Assembly: GCF_024518835.1 (NCBI RefSeq)
Contig: NZ_JANIGO010000001.1
Span: 62,001 to 126,000, forward strand
Reading direction: 5' to 3'
Length of the DNA: 64,000 nucleotides
Source of the DNA: Limnobacter humi
GTDB lineage: Bacteria; Pseudomonadota; Gammaproteobacteria; Burkholderiales; Burkholderiaceae_B
Under the pieces are notes generated by a model, which ran no database searches, had not been told where the DNA came from, and saw nothing but the letters and a program-made list of their open reading frames with translations. Shown one piece after another: positions 1 through 9,322 of the stretch (within the stretch, counting starts at the first letter, position 1; every line of letters begins with the position of its first letter). A program made the position numbers and the translations under genes.

Positions 1-10
1 ACAGGCGCGG

Positions 11-176
11 TGGGCCAAGCTCAAAGAGCTGGCCCAGAGGTCGATCCTGACTCGCTGCTTGGAGGGACGACCTCAGCGGTCGTGCGGCTCAGCGAGGGAA
101 ACACCAATGGACCGTCGCAAAGGGGTGTGACCGTGCAGGGACGTAGCAAGTATCGACCAAGGGTCGGGTTACTACG
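11..176. other. Structured, unassigned segment (possible RNA element)
   Basis: Four hairpins follow one another. The first pairs 11-16 with 31-36 and 18-22 with 26-30 around an AAA loop, with one bulged A. The second pairs 51-57 with 90-96 and has a perfect inner 6-bp stem (67-72 with 78-83). The third pairs 101-105 with 124-128. The fourth pairs 142-146 with 172-176, with inner stem 154-158/162-166. One plus-strand frame is open from the window edge to a TAA at 178-180, but its translation resembles no family I know. The nested pairing suggests a structured RNA, perhaps a ribozyme or intron fragment, or the end of a mobile element. Identity and strand are unknown. Confidence 0.35.
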
Positions 177-183
177 CTAAGCA

Positions 184-1140
184 TCACAAGACCGCCGACC
201 GCTCAACCCCAAACTCGCGCAACAACACTTTCTCCAGAAATTCCGCCACCACACGGGACTTCAACGGTACTTGCCCGGAAGGCCCCGGCGGAAAAACGAT
301 GTAGATCGGCAATCCGCCCTGCTGTGGATCGTCACAATGCCAATCCGACAAAATTTCCACCACCGCCCCGTTGCCCACAGCCTGCCGCACCATCCATGGC
401 GCGCTACGCCCAACCCCCAAGCCTGCAGCAATCGCGTTAACCACCATCATGGGGCTGGAGCAGGTGAGCCAGGAATTGACTTTGTGCTTTTGGCTAACGC
501 CACCCGCTTTCGGCCAGAACTCCCACTCCTTGACATCTCCCCGTTGAGCAAAGGCGATGCATTGATGGCTGATCAAATCCTTGGGCGTTTTGGGGGCGCC
601 ATGCTCAGCCAGATACGCGGGTGAGGCATACAGGCGGCGCCAGATGGTCGACACCCGACGCGCTCTCAGACTGGAATCAGCGAGATGACCAAATCGAAGC
701 GCCAAATCGATGCCCTCCTCTACCATCTGGGCATTCCGGTTGGACAAATCGATTTGCAGATGGACGTCTGGATATTGGTTGTGAAACTCACCCAAGCAAT
801 TGGCCAAAATATGTTCCCCCACAACCACCGGAACGCTCAGTCGAACCAGCCCCTTGGGCGTTCCACTTCGCAATTCCAGCAAGGCATCTCGCACGGTCTG
901 TTGGTGTTCCAGCAATTCCCGGGCGTATCGGAGATAGGTGCTACCTGCTTCGGTGATTCGAAGATTGCGGGTGGTTCGGTTCAGCAGGCGGACCCCCAGA
1001 TGCGACTCCAGTTGGGCGATGGCCCGGCTGACACTGGAGGGGTTCTCGCCCCGCAACTTCGCCGCTGCGGCAAAACTGCCGGTGTTCATGACCTGAACAA
1101 AAGCTTCAGCGGCATGAAGTTCGTTGAAATTATTGCTCAT
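184..1140 (-). CDS. LysR-family transcriptional regulator
   Basis: A 318-residue protein of normal LysR length. Residues 8-65 form the winged helix-turn-helix, including the family signature SSVSRAIAQLE and the stretch RLLNRTTRNLRITEAG. The rest is the two-lobed inducer-binding domain. It belongs to the large LysR group with LNRTTR after the recognition helix, which regulates varied oxidoreductases and efflux genes, so no effector can be named. It is divergent from a small membrane-protein gene that starts 91 bp away, the usual arrangement for a LysR regulator and its target, so that gene may be its target. Confidence 0.9.
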   Translation of the reverse strand: MSNNFNELHAAEAFVQVMNTGSFAAAAKLRGENPSSVSRAIAQLESHLGVRLLNRTTRNLRITEAGSTYLRYARELLEHQQTVRDALLELRSGTPKGLVRLSVPVVVGEHILANCLGEFHNQYPDVHLQIDLSNRNAQMVEEGIDLALRFGHLADSSLRARRVSTIWRRLYASPAYLAEHGAPKTPKDLISHQCIAFAQRGDVKEWEFWPKAGGVSQKHKVNSWLTCSSPMMVVNAIAAGLGVGRSAPWMVRQAVGNGAVVEILSDWHCDDPQQGGLPIYIVFPPGPSGQVPLKSRVVAEFLEKVLLREFGVERSAVL

Positions 1141-1230
1141 CGCGCAAGAGTCTCGTTCGAATCGGCTGGTTTATCAAATGCACTGACATTAATACCATGG
1201 CATCACACCGTCTCACAAGGAGTGTGAATC

Positions 1231-1476
1231 ATGAACGAATGGCCCGAACAATACCCCGGCCTGGACGTACCCCCCCGCCATCTGAAGCGTTGGGAAGACC
1301 ATGCCAAAACCTTGATCATCGTGTGCATTAGCCTCGGCTTTGCGGGACTGCTGCTTGGCCATGGCGACCTTGCCCACGCCAGTAACCAGACAATCGCTGG
1401 CTGGACCAGCCTACAGGGCTGGTTTACCGATGGCTGGAATGGCGCCTACGATGCCGGGGCGAGCGGCGCATTCTGA
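1231..1476 (+). CDS. Small single-pass membrane protein, function unknown
   Basis: An 81-residue protein. An AAGGAG ribosome site at 1216-1221 lies nine bases before the ATG. Residues 1-26 are polar and Trp/Pro-rich, residues about 27-45 form one hydrophobic helix (LIIVCISLGFAGLLLG), and the tail is Trp/Gly/Ala-rich. No motif or family is recognisable. The clean ribosome site and divergent placement against the LysR gene argue that it is real. Confidence 0.6.
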   Translation: MNEWPEQYPGLDVPPRHLKRWEDHAKTLIIVCISLGFAGLLLGHGDLAHASNQTIAGWTSLQGWFTDGWNGAYDAGASGAF

Positions 1477-1577
1477 TCGCATGATCAATTGCATCGCAGG
1501 AATGATTTGTGCCAAGGGACAAGGTACAGTGGCGTCATACTGTTTGACTCCACTGGCCCATCCATCCAAGCAACGGC

Positions 1578-2546
1578 ATGATTCTTGTCCTCATCAATGG
1601 CAAAGCCAAATTTGCCAACCATTACGGTCCTGAGCGGCTCAAACAGGATGTTCAACACATTTTGGGACAACAGGGCACAGCCGCCCTGACCCAAAGCCTG
1701 GAAGAACTCGAGCAGACCTTGCAACAGCATGCCCCGGAGGGAATTTCTGCCATCGTTCCCTTTGGTGGTGACGGAACGGTGTCGGTGGCGCTGACCACCG
1801 CACTGCGAGTGTACGGCGCCGACCAATTGCCCCGGATACTGGCCATCAAGGCCGGCACCATGAATGAAATTGCCACCGAAATTGGCACCTTGAGCCGCAA
1901 CCCACTTCACGACATTGCTGCCATGGCCCGCCTCATCAAATCTGGCGAGCCGATTCCAACCACACACCGTTACCCAATGTCCATCAATGGCGAACGCCTG
2001 GGTTTCGCATTCGGTTTTGGTGCATCGTCACGGTTTCTGGAGCGCTATTACGCTGCAGGCGCTGGTGTCTTGGTGGCGCTGCGCATGGTGGCAGGGTATG
2101 TGGGCTCAGCCCTCATCATGGGCGGCACCATCCGGAACCTGTTCAAACCCGTGGTTGGTCGCTTGGTTCACTCCCAAGGTTCGGCTCCGATTGCCTGGAC
2201 TTTCTGCCTGGCACTGACGGTTCGAAAACTGCCCTTTGGTGTGCTGCTGTCGACCAGTGGTGGTGAGAATGCGAGACCAGTGATGTGCGTGGTGGCCGGT
2301 GCACCCAAATTGATTCGGCTGGCCCTGTGCCTGCCGCTGATCTGGATTGGTCGCCTGCCCAAGTGGATTGGACTGACCCGAGCGGAATACGCCAACATCC
2401 GGGTTGAACTGGAAGAACCCATGGCGTGGCACATTGACGGGGATGTGTGCACGCCCAGTCAGGCGATTGAGATTGTGACAGGGCCCAAGGTGCACTTTGT
2501 TGAACTGAAACGCGCCCTGAAACCCATGGACCTGCATGAACAATAA
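1578..2546 (+). CDS. Diacylglycerol kinase-family lipid kinase (YegS/DagK_cat type)
   Basis: A 322-residue protein. The N-terminal nucleotide-binding domain carries the family signature GGDGT at residues 63-67. The second conserved loop, usually GTGND, reads GTMNEIA at 93-99. The C-terminal half is the beta-sandwich domain of the DAGK/sphingosine kinase superfamily. Members phosphorylate lipid hydroxyls (diacylglycerol, phosphatidylglycerol, sphingoid bases) with ATP at the inner membrane face. The substrate cannot be read here, and the GTMN variant leaves activity uncertain. The gene stands alone and ends at a strong terminator. Confidence 0.8.
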   Translation: MILVLINGKAKFANHYGPERLKQDVQHILGQQGTAALTQSLEELEQTLQQHAPEGISAIVPFGGDGTVSVALTTALRVYGADQLPRILAIKAGTMNEIATEIGTLSRNPLHDIAAMARLIKSGEPIPTTHRYPMSINGERLGFAFGFGASSRFLERYYAAGAGVLVALRMVAGYVGSALIMGGTIRNLFKPVVGRLVHSQGSAPIAWTFCLALTVRKLPFGVLLSTSGGENARPVMCVVAGAPKLIRLALCLPLIWIGRLPKWIGLTRAEYANIRVELEEPMAWHIDGDVCTPSQAIEIVTGPKVHFVELKRALKPMDLHEQ

Positions 2547-2582
2547 AAAAAGCCGCCACACCCACAAGGATGGCGGCTTTTT
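2545..2582. terminator. Bidirectional rho-independent terminator
   Basis: An 8-bp perfect stem, AGCCGCCA (2551-2558) with TGGCGGCT (2571-2578), is flanked by an A run on the left and a T run on the right. It can stop the lipid kinase transcript and the convergent lactate permease transcript. Confidence 0.85.
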
Positions 2583-2630
2583 GAACACCCGGCCTGCACA
2601 AACAAAACCGGGGGCTTCAGTACTGCATGA

Positions 2631-4292
2631 TCAATGAATGACCATGTGCGTGAACGGTGGCACATACGCCTGCAGGGTCACGAAGATACCGACCAAGCTG
2701 GCCAACGCAATCGAATGGAAGAACACGTAGCGCAGAATGTCGCCCTCGTGGTTATACCAACCGGTCGCAGTGGATGCCACGACGATGGACTGGGCGTCGA
2801 TCATCTTGCCCATCACACCACCGGAACTGTTGGCCGCGCCCATGAGGTTGGCTGACAAGCCCAGTTGCTCGGCGGCCACTTTTTGCATGCCACCAAACAA
2901 CACGTTGGAGGCTGTGTCAGAACCGGTCAGCGCCACACCCAGCCAGCCCATCAAGGTGCCGAAGAAGGGATAGAACACACCGGTGGCCGCGAAGGCCAGG
3001 CCCAATGTGGTGTCCAGGCCGGAATAGCGTGTGAGGGTACCCAAGGCCAGCATCAACACGATGGTCAGCAGAGAGTAACGCACCTTCCAGAAAGTTTGTC
3101 CGTAGTTCTTCAGCAGCGAGGGAACACCGTAACCCATCACCAAACCACCCACAATGGCGGACAGCAAAATGCCAGAGCCTGTGGCGGACAGCAGGTTGAA
3201 TGTGTACTCGGCGGCTTCGGCTGTGGGCTTGGGTACAACCGGTGGCATTTTCTCAATCAGTTTGTGCAAGCCTTCAATGGCGAACTTGGGTGCAAACAGA
3301 TCGTTGAAGAATTTTTTGGTGGATGGCAGACCCCAAATAAATACAAACACAGTCAGGATGACCCAGGGAGTCCAGGCCTTCACCACGGTGGCGCGGTCGT
3401 GCTGGGCGGGTGCTGTTGCCGGCTTGGCTTCACCACCATCTTCCACATGGTTTTTCAGGGAAGTTGTTGTCCAGGTTTTGGCAGGCTTCCACACGCGCAG
3501 GAAGAGTACCAAGCAAGTCATGGACACCAGCGCTGCAATCACGTCCACCAACTCAGGACCCATGAAGTTGGACACCAGGAACTGCGGAATGGCGAAGGAC
3601 ACACCGGTCACCAGAATGGCGGGCCAGATTTCCTTCATGCCGCGCCAGCCGGCGAAGGCCCAGATCAACCAGAATGGAACCAGCACCGAGAAGAAAGGCA
3701 GCTGACGGCCCACCATGGCCGACACTTCCGCCAGGTCGTAACCATGCACCTTCGCCAAGGTAATCACTGGGGTACCCAGCGCGCCATAAGCCACTGGGGC
3801 TGTGTTGGCAATCAAGGACAAACCTGAAGCAGCCAATGGCGAAAAGCCCAAGCCAATCAGAATGGCGGCCGTGACGGCCACAGGGGTACCAAAGCCGGCT
3901 GCACCTTCAAAGAATGCGCCAAATGCAAAGGCGATCAACAGCAGTTGCAAACGACGGTCATCGGTAATTCCGGCGATGGAATCCTGCAGCACTTTGAAGC
4001 TGCCGTTTTTCTCGGTCAACTGGTGCAGGAAAATGATGTTCAACACAATCCAGCCGATGGGCAGCAGACCGGTCAAACCGCCCAGGAAAGCAGCCTTGGT
4101 CGCCATTTCAGCAGGCATGCTGTAGACAAAAATTGCAATCACCAACGCGCTCAGCAAACCAGCGCCAGCGGCGATGTGTGCTTTTAGATGCAGGAATCCA
4201 AGACCGACAAGCATGACCACCACGGGCACAGCGGCCAGCAGTGTCGAGATGAGCATGTTGCCGAGCGGATCATATGTTTGTTGCCAGACCAT
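2631..4292 (-). CDS. lldP: L-lactate permease (LctP/LldP family)
   Basis: A 553-residue polytopic membrane protein, close to the 551 residues of E. coli LldP. It takes up lactate (and glycolate) by proton symport. The start MVWQQTYDPLGN is typical of the family and has a GGAG ribosome site eight bases upstream; an upstream in-frame start would add 37 atypical residues. Conserved stretches such as GFGTPVAVTAAILIGLGFSP and the C-terminal STATGWYNHEGDILR are present. No lactate dehydrogenase is adjacent; the closest candidate partner is the FAD/iron-sulfur protein at 22991-26962. Confidence 0.93.
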   Translation of the reverse strand: MVWQQTYDPLGNMLISTLLAAVPVVVMLVGLGFLHLKAHIAAGAGLLSALVIAIFVYSMPAEMATKAAFLGGLTGLLPIGWIVLNIIFLHQLTEKNGSFKVLQDSIAGITDDRRLQLLLIAFAFGAFFEGAAGFGTPVAVTAAILIGLGFSPLAASGLSLIANTAPVAYGALGTPVITLAKVHGYDLAEVSAMVGRQLPFFSVLVPFWLIWAFAGWRGMKEIWPAILVTGVSFAIPQFLVSNFMGPELVDVIAALVSMTCLVLFLRVWKPAKTWTTTSLKNHVEDGGEAKPATAPAQHDRATVVKAWTPWVILTVFVFIWGLPSTKKFFNDLFAPKFAIEGLHKLIEKMPPVVPKPTAEAAEYTFNLLSATGSGILLSAIVGGLVMGYGVPSLLKNYGQTFWKVRYSLLTIVLMLALGTLTRYSGLDTTLGLAFAATGVFYPFFGTLMGWLGVALTGSDTASNVLFGGMQKVAAEQLGLSANLMGAANSSGGVMGKMIDAQSIVVASTATGWYNHEGDILRYVFFHSIALASLVGIFVTLQAYVPPFTHMVIH

Positions 4293-4476
4293 TCGGAATC
4301 TCCGTTGTTGTAATAAGGATGTCGCCCATGCATTCAAAAAACCAACCACGCCGGATTGAATGCACGTGCGTTTTCCGTCAACCCTTGTGACAGATGCCGG
4401 CACTTTAATGAAACAGTGTGGGTAAACCCATTCGGTCTAACCCGCTTGGTACTAACCCGAAGCTCGTTAACCCTGA

Positions 4477-4510
4477 AATAAAAAAAGCCGACCCGAAGGT
4501 CGGCTTTCTC
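4477..4510 (-). terminator. Rho-independent terminator of the acyl-CoA dehydrogenase gene
   Basis: Read on the minus strand, AAAGCCGACC and GGTCGGCTTT pair around a TTCG tetraloop, followed by a run of seven T. It lies 17 bp past the stop of the acyl-CoA dehydrogenase gene. Confidence 0.88.
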
Positions 4511-4526
4511 GTAGCGCACCGGCGAA

Positions 4527-6332
4527 TCAGAAATTGGCCACAGCCATTTCAGTGACCGATGCAAAACCACCCACCACGCTATCGCGCTGACCGGGTACTT
4601 TGGACAGCACATGGTCTGCAAAGAAGCGGGCCGTCAGCACTTTGTCGCTGTAGAAGGAGTCAGTTTCACCCGACTTGATTTTGCCTTCTGCAGCCAACAG
4701 TGCACGGGCCATTTGCCAACCAGCGACCGCAGTACCTGCCAGCATCAGATAGGGCACCGAGCCTGCAAACACCGCATTGGGGTTGGTCTTCATGTTGTTG
4801 ACAACAAAGTCGACGGTGTCGAGGAATGCAGCACGTGCTGCATCCAGGCGTGCAGCCACCGCTTTGGCGTGCACGGAACCGGATTCATTCAATTGACCCA
4901 CGGTGCGAGCCATTTCGGCGGCCAGGGCTTTGGCAACCGCACCACCATCACGGGCGGTTTTACGGCCCACCAAGTCATTGGCCTGAATGGCGGTGGTGCC
5001 TTCATAAATGGTCAGAATTTTGGCATCACGATAGTACTGGGCAGCGCCGGTTTCTTCAATGAAGCCCATACCGCCATGCACCTGAACACCGGTGGAGGCC
5101 ACTTCAATGCTCATCTCGGTGGACCAGCCTTTAACCAGCGGAACCAGGAACTCATACACAGCCTGGTTTTGCTGACGTGCAGCGGCATCGGGGTGGTTGT
5201 GGGCTGCATCGTATGCAGCACCGGCCACGCAGGCCATGGCACGCGCGGCTTCCACCTGCGAACGCATGCTCATCAACATGCGCTTCACATCGGGGTGGTG
5301 GATGATGGCCACAGCCTCGTTGGCAGAGCCATCCACCGGGCGGGACTGCACGCGGTCTTTGGCGTACTGCACAGCCTTTTGGTAGGCCCGTTCGGCAACG
5401 CCGATGCCCTGCACACCCACCTGGAAGCGGGCCGCGTTCATCATCACGAACATGTACTGCAAACCCTTGTTTTCCTCGCCGATGAGATAACCCACTGCAC
5501 CCTCACCCACGTCGCCTTTGTTGTCGCCATACAGCAGCACAGCGGTTGGCGAGGCTTTGATGCCCAGCTTGTGTTCAATGGATGCGCAGAACACGTCGTT
5601 GCGTTTGCCCAGGGAGCCATCGTCATTGACCATGAACTTGGGCACGATGAAGAGACTAATACCCTTCACGCCTTCCGGTGCATCCGGGGTGCGGGCCAGC
5701 ACCAGGTGCACAATGTTCTCGGCCATGTCGTGTTCACCGTAGGTGATATAAATTTTCTGGCCAAAAATTCGGTAAGTGCCATCGCCCTGCGGTACCGCTT
5801 TGGTACGCACCAACGCCAAGTCCGAACCCGCCTGTGGCTCGGTCAGATTCATGGTACCGGTCCATTCGCCAGAAATCATTTTGGGAATGTAGGTTTCTTT
5901 TTGTTCCTGGCTACCAGCCACGAGCAAAGCTTCGATCGCACCATCGGTCAACAGGGGGCACAGCGCAAAGCTGAGGTTGGACCCGTTCACCATTTCCATG
6001 CAGGGTGTGGCCACCACTTTGGGCAGGCCCTGACCGCCGAACTCGGTGGGGTGCTGCAGGCCTTGCCAGCCAGCCTCGGTAAACTGCTTGAATGCGTCTT
6101 TGAACCCTGTGGCGGTTTTCACCACGCCGTTGTTCCAGGTGGCAGCCTCCACGTCGCCGGTCCAGTTCAGTGGTGCAACCACTTCACTGGTGAATTTGGC
6201 GTTTTCATTCAACACTGCCTCGACGGTTTCCTCGGTGGCATCTTCACAACCGGGCAACTGGGACACTTGGTCCAGACCGGCCAATTCTTTCAAGACAAAC
6301 ATCATGTCTTTGACTGGGGCGTTGTATGTCAT
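4527..6332 (-). CDS. Acyl-CoA dehydrogenase (long form, about 600 residues)
   Basis: A 601-residue flavoenzyme. N-terminal, middle and FAD-binding acyl-CoA dehydrogenase domains are followed by a C-terminal extension, as in the DmdC-like branch. The middle-domain motif TEPQAGSDLA lies near residue 164, and the catalytic glutamate is in IYEGTTAIQ near residue 444. It performs the first, FAD-dependent step of beta-oxidation and passes electrons to ETF, whose two genes lie immediately upstream on the same strand. The chain length or thioester used cannot be told from sequence; 3-methylmercaptopropionyl-CoA is one possibility within this branch. Confidence 0.9.
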   Translation of the reverse strand: MTYNAPVKDMMFVLKELAGLDQVSQLPGCEDATEETVEAVLNENAKFTSEVVAPLNWTGDVEAATWNNGVVKTATGFKDAFKQFTEAGWQGLQHPTEFGGQGLPKVVATPCMEMVNGSNLSFALCPLLTDGAIEALLVAGSQEQKETYIPKMISGEWTGTMNLTEPQAGSDLALVRTKAVPQGDGTYRIFGQKIYITYGEHDMAENIVHLVLARTPDAPEGVKGISLFIVPKFMVNDDGSLGKRNDVFCASIEHKLGIKASPTAVLLYGDNKGDVGEGAVGYLIGEENKGLQYMFVMMNAARFQVGVQGIGVAERAYQKAVQYAKDRVQSRPVDGSANEAVAIIHHPDVKRMLMSMRSQVEAARAMACVAGAAYDAAHNHPDAAARQQNQAVYEFLVPLVKGWSTEMSIEVASTGVQVHGGMGFIEETGAAQYYRDAKILTIYEGTTAIQANDLVGRKTARDGGAVAKALAAEMARTVGQLNESGSVHAKAVAARLDAARAAFLDTVDFVVNNMKTNPNAVFAGSVPYLMLAGTAVAGWQMARALLAAEGKIKSGETDSFYSDKVLTARFFADHVLSKVPGQRDSVVGGFASVTEMAVANF

Positions 6333-6366
6333 TTCTCGTCTCCAAAAACTGCCTGTTCTTCATGTG

Positions 6367-6396
6367 AAATCAGGCTCAACACGTGAGCCTGATTTT
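6367..6396 (-). terminator. Intercistronic 12-bp hairpin between etfA and the dehydrogenase gene
   Basis: AAATCAGGCTCA (6367-6378) and TGAGCCTGATTT (6384-6395) pair perfectly around a five-base loop. On the minus strand only three T follow directly, so it is more likely an attenuator or RNA-processing/stability element between etfA and the acyl-CoA dehydrogenase than a full terminator. Confidence 0.55.
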
Positions 6397-6422
6397 GTCT
6401 ACTTCGGTACAACCGCGATGCC

Positions 6423-7352
6423 TTACAGCTTGGCCACAATCTGGGGAACAACCTCAAACAGGTCGCCCACCAAGCCGTAGTCGGCCACGCCAAAAATGGG
6501 GGCTTCCGGGTCTTTGTTCACGGCCACAATCACCTTGCTGTCTTTCATGCCGGCCAAGTGCTGAATGGCACCGGAAATACCCACCGCAACATACAACTGG
6601 GGTGCAACGATTTTGCCGGTTTGGCCAACCTGCCAATCGTTGGGCGCGTAGCCTGCATCCACCGCTGCGCGGGATGCACCAATGGCAGCACCCAGCTTGT
6701 CAGCCAACGGGTTGAGGATGGAAAAGTTTTCGGCGGAGCCAATGCCACGACCGCCCGACACGATGGTGCCAGCAGCGGTCAGTTCGGGACGGTCGCTCTT
6801 GGCCAGCTCACGGCTGACGAATGCGGATTTGCCAGAGTCACCCGCAGCAGCCAGGTTTTCAACAGCGGCAGATCCGCCTGTTGCAGCCACAGGGTCAAAT
6901 GCAGTGGTGCGAACCGTGATCACCTTTACAGCGTCGGACGATTGCACGGTTGCGATCACGTTGCCCGCATAGATGGGGCGCTGGAATGTGTCGGCGCTTT
7001 CTACCCCGATGATATCGGACAACTGCGCAACGTCCAGCTTGGCGGCCACACGGGGCATCACGTTTTTACCCACGCTGGTGGAAGGCGCCAGAATGTGGCT
7101 GTAAGCACCGGCAATGGCCAGAATTTGGGAAGCCAGGTTTTCGGCCAACTGGTCGCCCAGCGCGTCGGAATCGGCCACCAGCACTTTGGCCACGCCAGCT
7201 GCAGCAGCGGCTTGGCTGGCCGCGCCAGAGACGCCCTTGCCAGCCACCAACACATGCACATCACCCCCAATTTTTTGGGCGGCAGCGATGGTGTTCAGCG
7301 TGGCGGGCTTGATGGTTTGATTGTCGTGTTCAGCAATAACGAGTACGGACAT
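6423..7352 (-). CDS. etfA: Electron transfer flavoprotein alpha subunit
   Basis: A 309-residue protein, normal for EtfA. The C-terminal FAD domain carries the conserved series around GRGIGSAENF, GASRAAVDAGY, GQTGKIVAPQLYVAVGISG and QHLAGM, ending VNKDPEAPIFGVADYGLVGD. With EtfB it forms the soluble FAD/AMP heterodimer that accepts electrons from acyl-CoA dehydrogenases and delivers them to ETF-quinone oxidoreductase. It follows etfB by 25 bp. Confidence 0.97.
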   Translation of the reverse strand: MSVLVIAEHDNQTIKPATLNTIAAAQKIGGDVHVLVAGKGVSGAASQAAAAAGVAKVLVADSDALGDQLAENLASQILAIAGAYSHILAPSTSVGKNVMPRVAAKLDVAQLSDIIGVESADTFQRPIYAGNVIATVQSSDAVKVITVRTTAFDPVAATGGSAAVENLAAAGDSGKSAFVSRELAKSDRPELTAAGTIVSGGRGIGSAENFSILNPLADKLGAAIGASRAAVDAGYAPNDWQVGQTGKIVAPQLYVAVGISGAIQHLAGMKDSKVIVAVNKDPEAPIFGVADYGLVGDLFEVVPQIVAKL

Positions 7353-7377
7353 GTTGTTCTCCTGAATCCCTGATGTC

Positions 7378-8127
7378 TTAGATCACTTTGGCTTCGTTCT
7401 TCAGCTTGTCGATCAGTGTGTCGACATCGGGCACGGTAATGCCAGCTGAGCGGGAAGGAGGATCGCTGACTTTCAGCATTTTGATGCGGGGTGACACATC
7501 CACGCCGAGGTCCTCGGGCTTGATGGTGTCGATCGGCTTTTTCTTGGCCTTCATGATGTTGGGCAGTGTGACGTAGCGCGGCTCGTTCAAGCGCAGGTCA
7601 GTTGTGACCACCGCGGGCAGGTTCAGGCTCACGGTTTCCAGGCCACCATCTACCTCACGGGTTACCAATGCTTTGCCACCCTCAACCACCACTTTGGAGG
7701 CGAATGTGCCTTGGGGCATGTCAGCCAAGGCAGCCAGCATCTGGCCAGTCTGGTTGCAATCGTCGTCAATCGCTTGCTTACCCATGATGACCAGGTTGGC
7801 CCCTTCTTTCTCAACCAGGGCCTTCAAAATTTTGGCCACGGCCAAGGGCTGCAGTTCAGCATCGGTTTCCACCAGAATGCCACGGTCGGCACCAATGGCC
7901 AGCGCCGTGCGCAGGGTTTCCTGACACTGGGCTACACCGCAGGACACGGCGATGATTTCGGTTGCAACACCAGCCTCTTTCAGGCGTGTGGCTTCTTCCA
8001 CGGCGATTTCATCAAAGGGGTTCATTGACATTTTTACGTTGGCAATGTCCACACCCGTGCCGTCGCTTTTGCAGCGCACTTTGACGTTGTAATCCACCAC
8101 GCGTTTGACTGGTACCAGGATCTTCAT
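7378..8127 (-). CDS. etfB: Electron transfer flavoprotein beta subunit
   Basis: A 249-residue protein beginning [17 protein letters not shown], the canonical EtfB start. Upstream in-frame starts would add up to 15 atypical residues. AMP-binding and dimer regions are conserved, for example [11 protein letters not shown] near residue 36 and [17 protein letters not shown] near 130. It is the first gene of etfB-etfA-acyl-CoA dehydrogenase, behind a region with two palindromes. Confidence 0.97.
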   Translation of the reverse strand: MKILVPVKRVVDYNVKVRCKSDGTGVDIANVKMSMNPFDEIAVEEATRLKEAGVATEIIAVSCGVAQCQETLRTALAIGADRGILVETDAELQPLAVAKILKALVEKEGANLVIMGKQAIDDDCNQTGQMLAALADMPQGTFASKVVVEGGKALVTREVDGGLETVSLNLPAVVTTDLRLNEPRYVTLPNIMKAKKKPIDTIKPEDLGVDVSPRIKMLKVSDPPSRSAGITVPDVDTLIDKLKNEAKVI

Positions 8128-8194
8128 GCAAGCCATCCCTAATTTGATTGGACAATAATGAAATTCAAGCACACGTATCGTACTTTGAAAAAAC

Positions 8195-8208
8195 GCACGA
8201 TCGTTCGA
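8195..8208. promoter_or_regulatory. Operator-like palindrome upstream of etfBA
   Basis: The 14-bp inverted repeat CGnACGATCGTnCG lies 68 bp before the etfB start. ACGATCGT cores with outer CG arms resemble operators of TetR-family regulators of fatty-acid oxidation in proteobacteria. The regulator is not in the window. The pattern is seen; the assignment is inferred. Confidence 0.5.
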
Positions 8209-8218
8209 TTTTCAGTAG

Positions 8219-8230
8219 AGTGTACACTCC
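8219..8230. promoter_or_regulatory. 12-bp perfect palindrome GAGTGTACACTC
   Basis: This fully symmetric 12-mer lies in the 148-bp gap between etfB and the deacetylase-like gene, 11 bp from the CGnACGATCGTnCG repeat. It could be a second operator for etfBA. No family is assignable. Confidence 0.35.
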
Positions 8231-8275
8231 AGACGGGGATCTGTCGAGTCAAAACCAAGTAGAAACCCTGCTTTT

Positions 8276-9196
8276 CTAGGACATCAACGCTTCCAGGTGC
8301 GCATGCACAGAATCGGCCAAAGCCGTCAGTTCATAGCCACCTTCCAGGGTGCTAACCAAGCGGCCGTCACAATATTCCTCAGCCACCCGTTTGAGAAAAT
8401 GGGTCAGCCAACCATAGTCTGCGGTGGTCAATTGCAAGTCGGCCAGTGGGTCGCCTTCGTGGGCATCAAAACCGGCCGACACCAACACCAGCTGGGGCTT
8501 GAAACGATCAATCGCATCCAGCCAGTGGGTTTCAATGGCCGCTTTGACCTCGTCGCGCCCGGCACCGGGCGGCACCGGGCAATTTACCATGTTGGCGGCG
8601 CCATCCAACCCGCCAGTAAACGGGTACAAGGGCGACTGAAATGTGCTGCACATCAACACACCCGGATGGCCAGCAAACACGTTCTCCGTGCCGTTGCCGT
8701 GGTGGACATCAAAGTCAACAATCAACACCCGTTGTAAACGGTAAGCCGCCATGGCGTGCCGAGCCGCAATGGCCACGTTGTTAAACACACAGAAGCCCAT
8801 GGCCTGATCCCGACAGGCATGGTGCCCCGGTGGACGCACGGCACAAAAAGCATTGCCGACCGCATGCGACATCACCAAATCCACCGCATGCACACAGGCA
8901 CCCGCCGCACGTCGGGCTGCGTCCAGGGTGAATTCAGACAACGTGGTGTCTCCATCAATATCCACGGGCCGCCGCAGCGGGAAGCGACTGCGAATGCTTT
9001 CCACATAGGCCTCCGTGTGCACCGCGTTGATGGCTGGCCAATTTGCCATGGGTGCCTCACAGTGCACCAGCCTGGGCCAGAGCTCCGAGGCTTGGAGGCG
9101 TTGCTGAATGGCCTTGAGGCGAGCACCGCTTTCGGGGTGACCCGCACCCGGGTTGTGAAGTACACAATCGTTGTGAGAAATGTAGGCGGTGGTCAT
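8276..9196 (-). CDS. Histone deacetylase-fold hydrolase (acetoin utilization/acetylpolyamine amidohydrolase type)
   Basis: A 306-residue protein of the arginase/deacetylase superfamily. Catalytic tandem histidines are in RPPGHHA (125-126). Zinc ligands are visible as D163 and H165 in [11 protein letters not shown] and D244 in [11 protein letters not shown]. The start used has a GGGAG ribosome site seven bases upstream; a start 16 codons earlier lacks one. Bacterial members hydrolyse acetylated polyamines, acetylated lysines or similar amides. The substrate is unknown here. Confidence 0.9.
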   Translation of the reverse strand: MTTAYISHNDCVLHNPGAGHPESGARLKAIQQRLQASELWPRLVHCEAPMANWPAINAVHTEAYVESIRSRFPLRRPVDIDGDTTLSEFTLDAARRAAGACVHAVDLVMSHAVGNAFCAVRPPGHHACRDQAMGFCVFNNVAIAARHAMAAYRLQRVLIVDFDVHHGNGTENVFAGHPGVLMCSTFQSPLYPFTGGLDGAANMVNCPVPPGAGRDEVKAAIETHWLDAIDRFKPQLVLVSAGFDAHEGDPLADLQLTTADYGWLTHFLKRVAEEYCDGRLVSTLEGGYELTALADSVHAHLEALMS

Positions 9197-9322
9197 CTGT
9201 GCTCCCGGGGCAGTTTGCTGGAGTGCGGTATAGTGGGTGTGCAAGGGTTTGCGCCGTGTACTTCACCCTGGGTGAGCGCAGACCAAACCGAGTGACTAAC
9301 CCCCCCGAATATTCCCCCTGAC

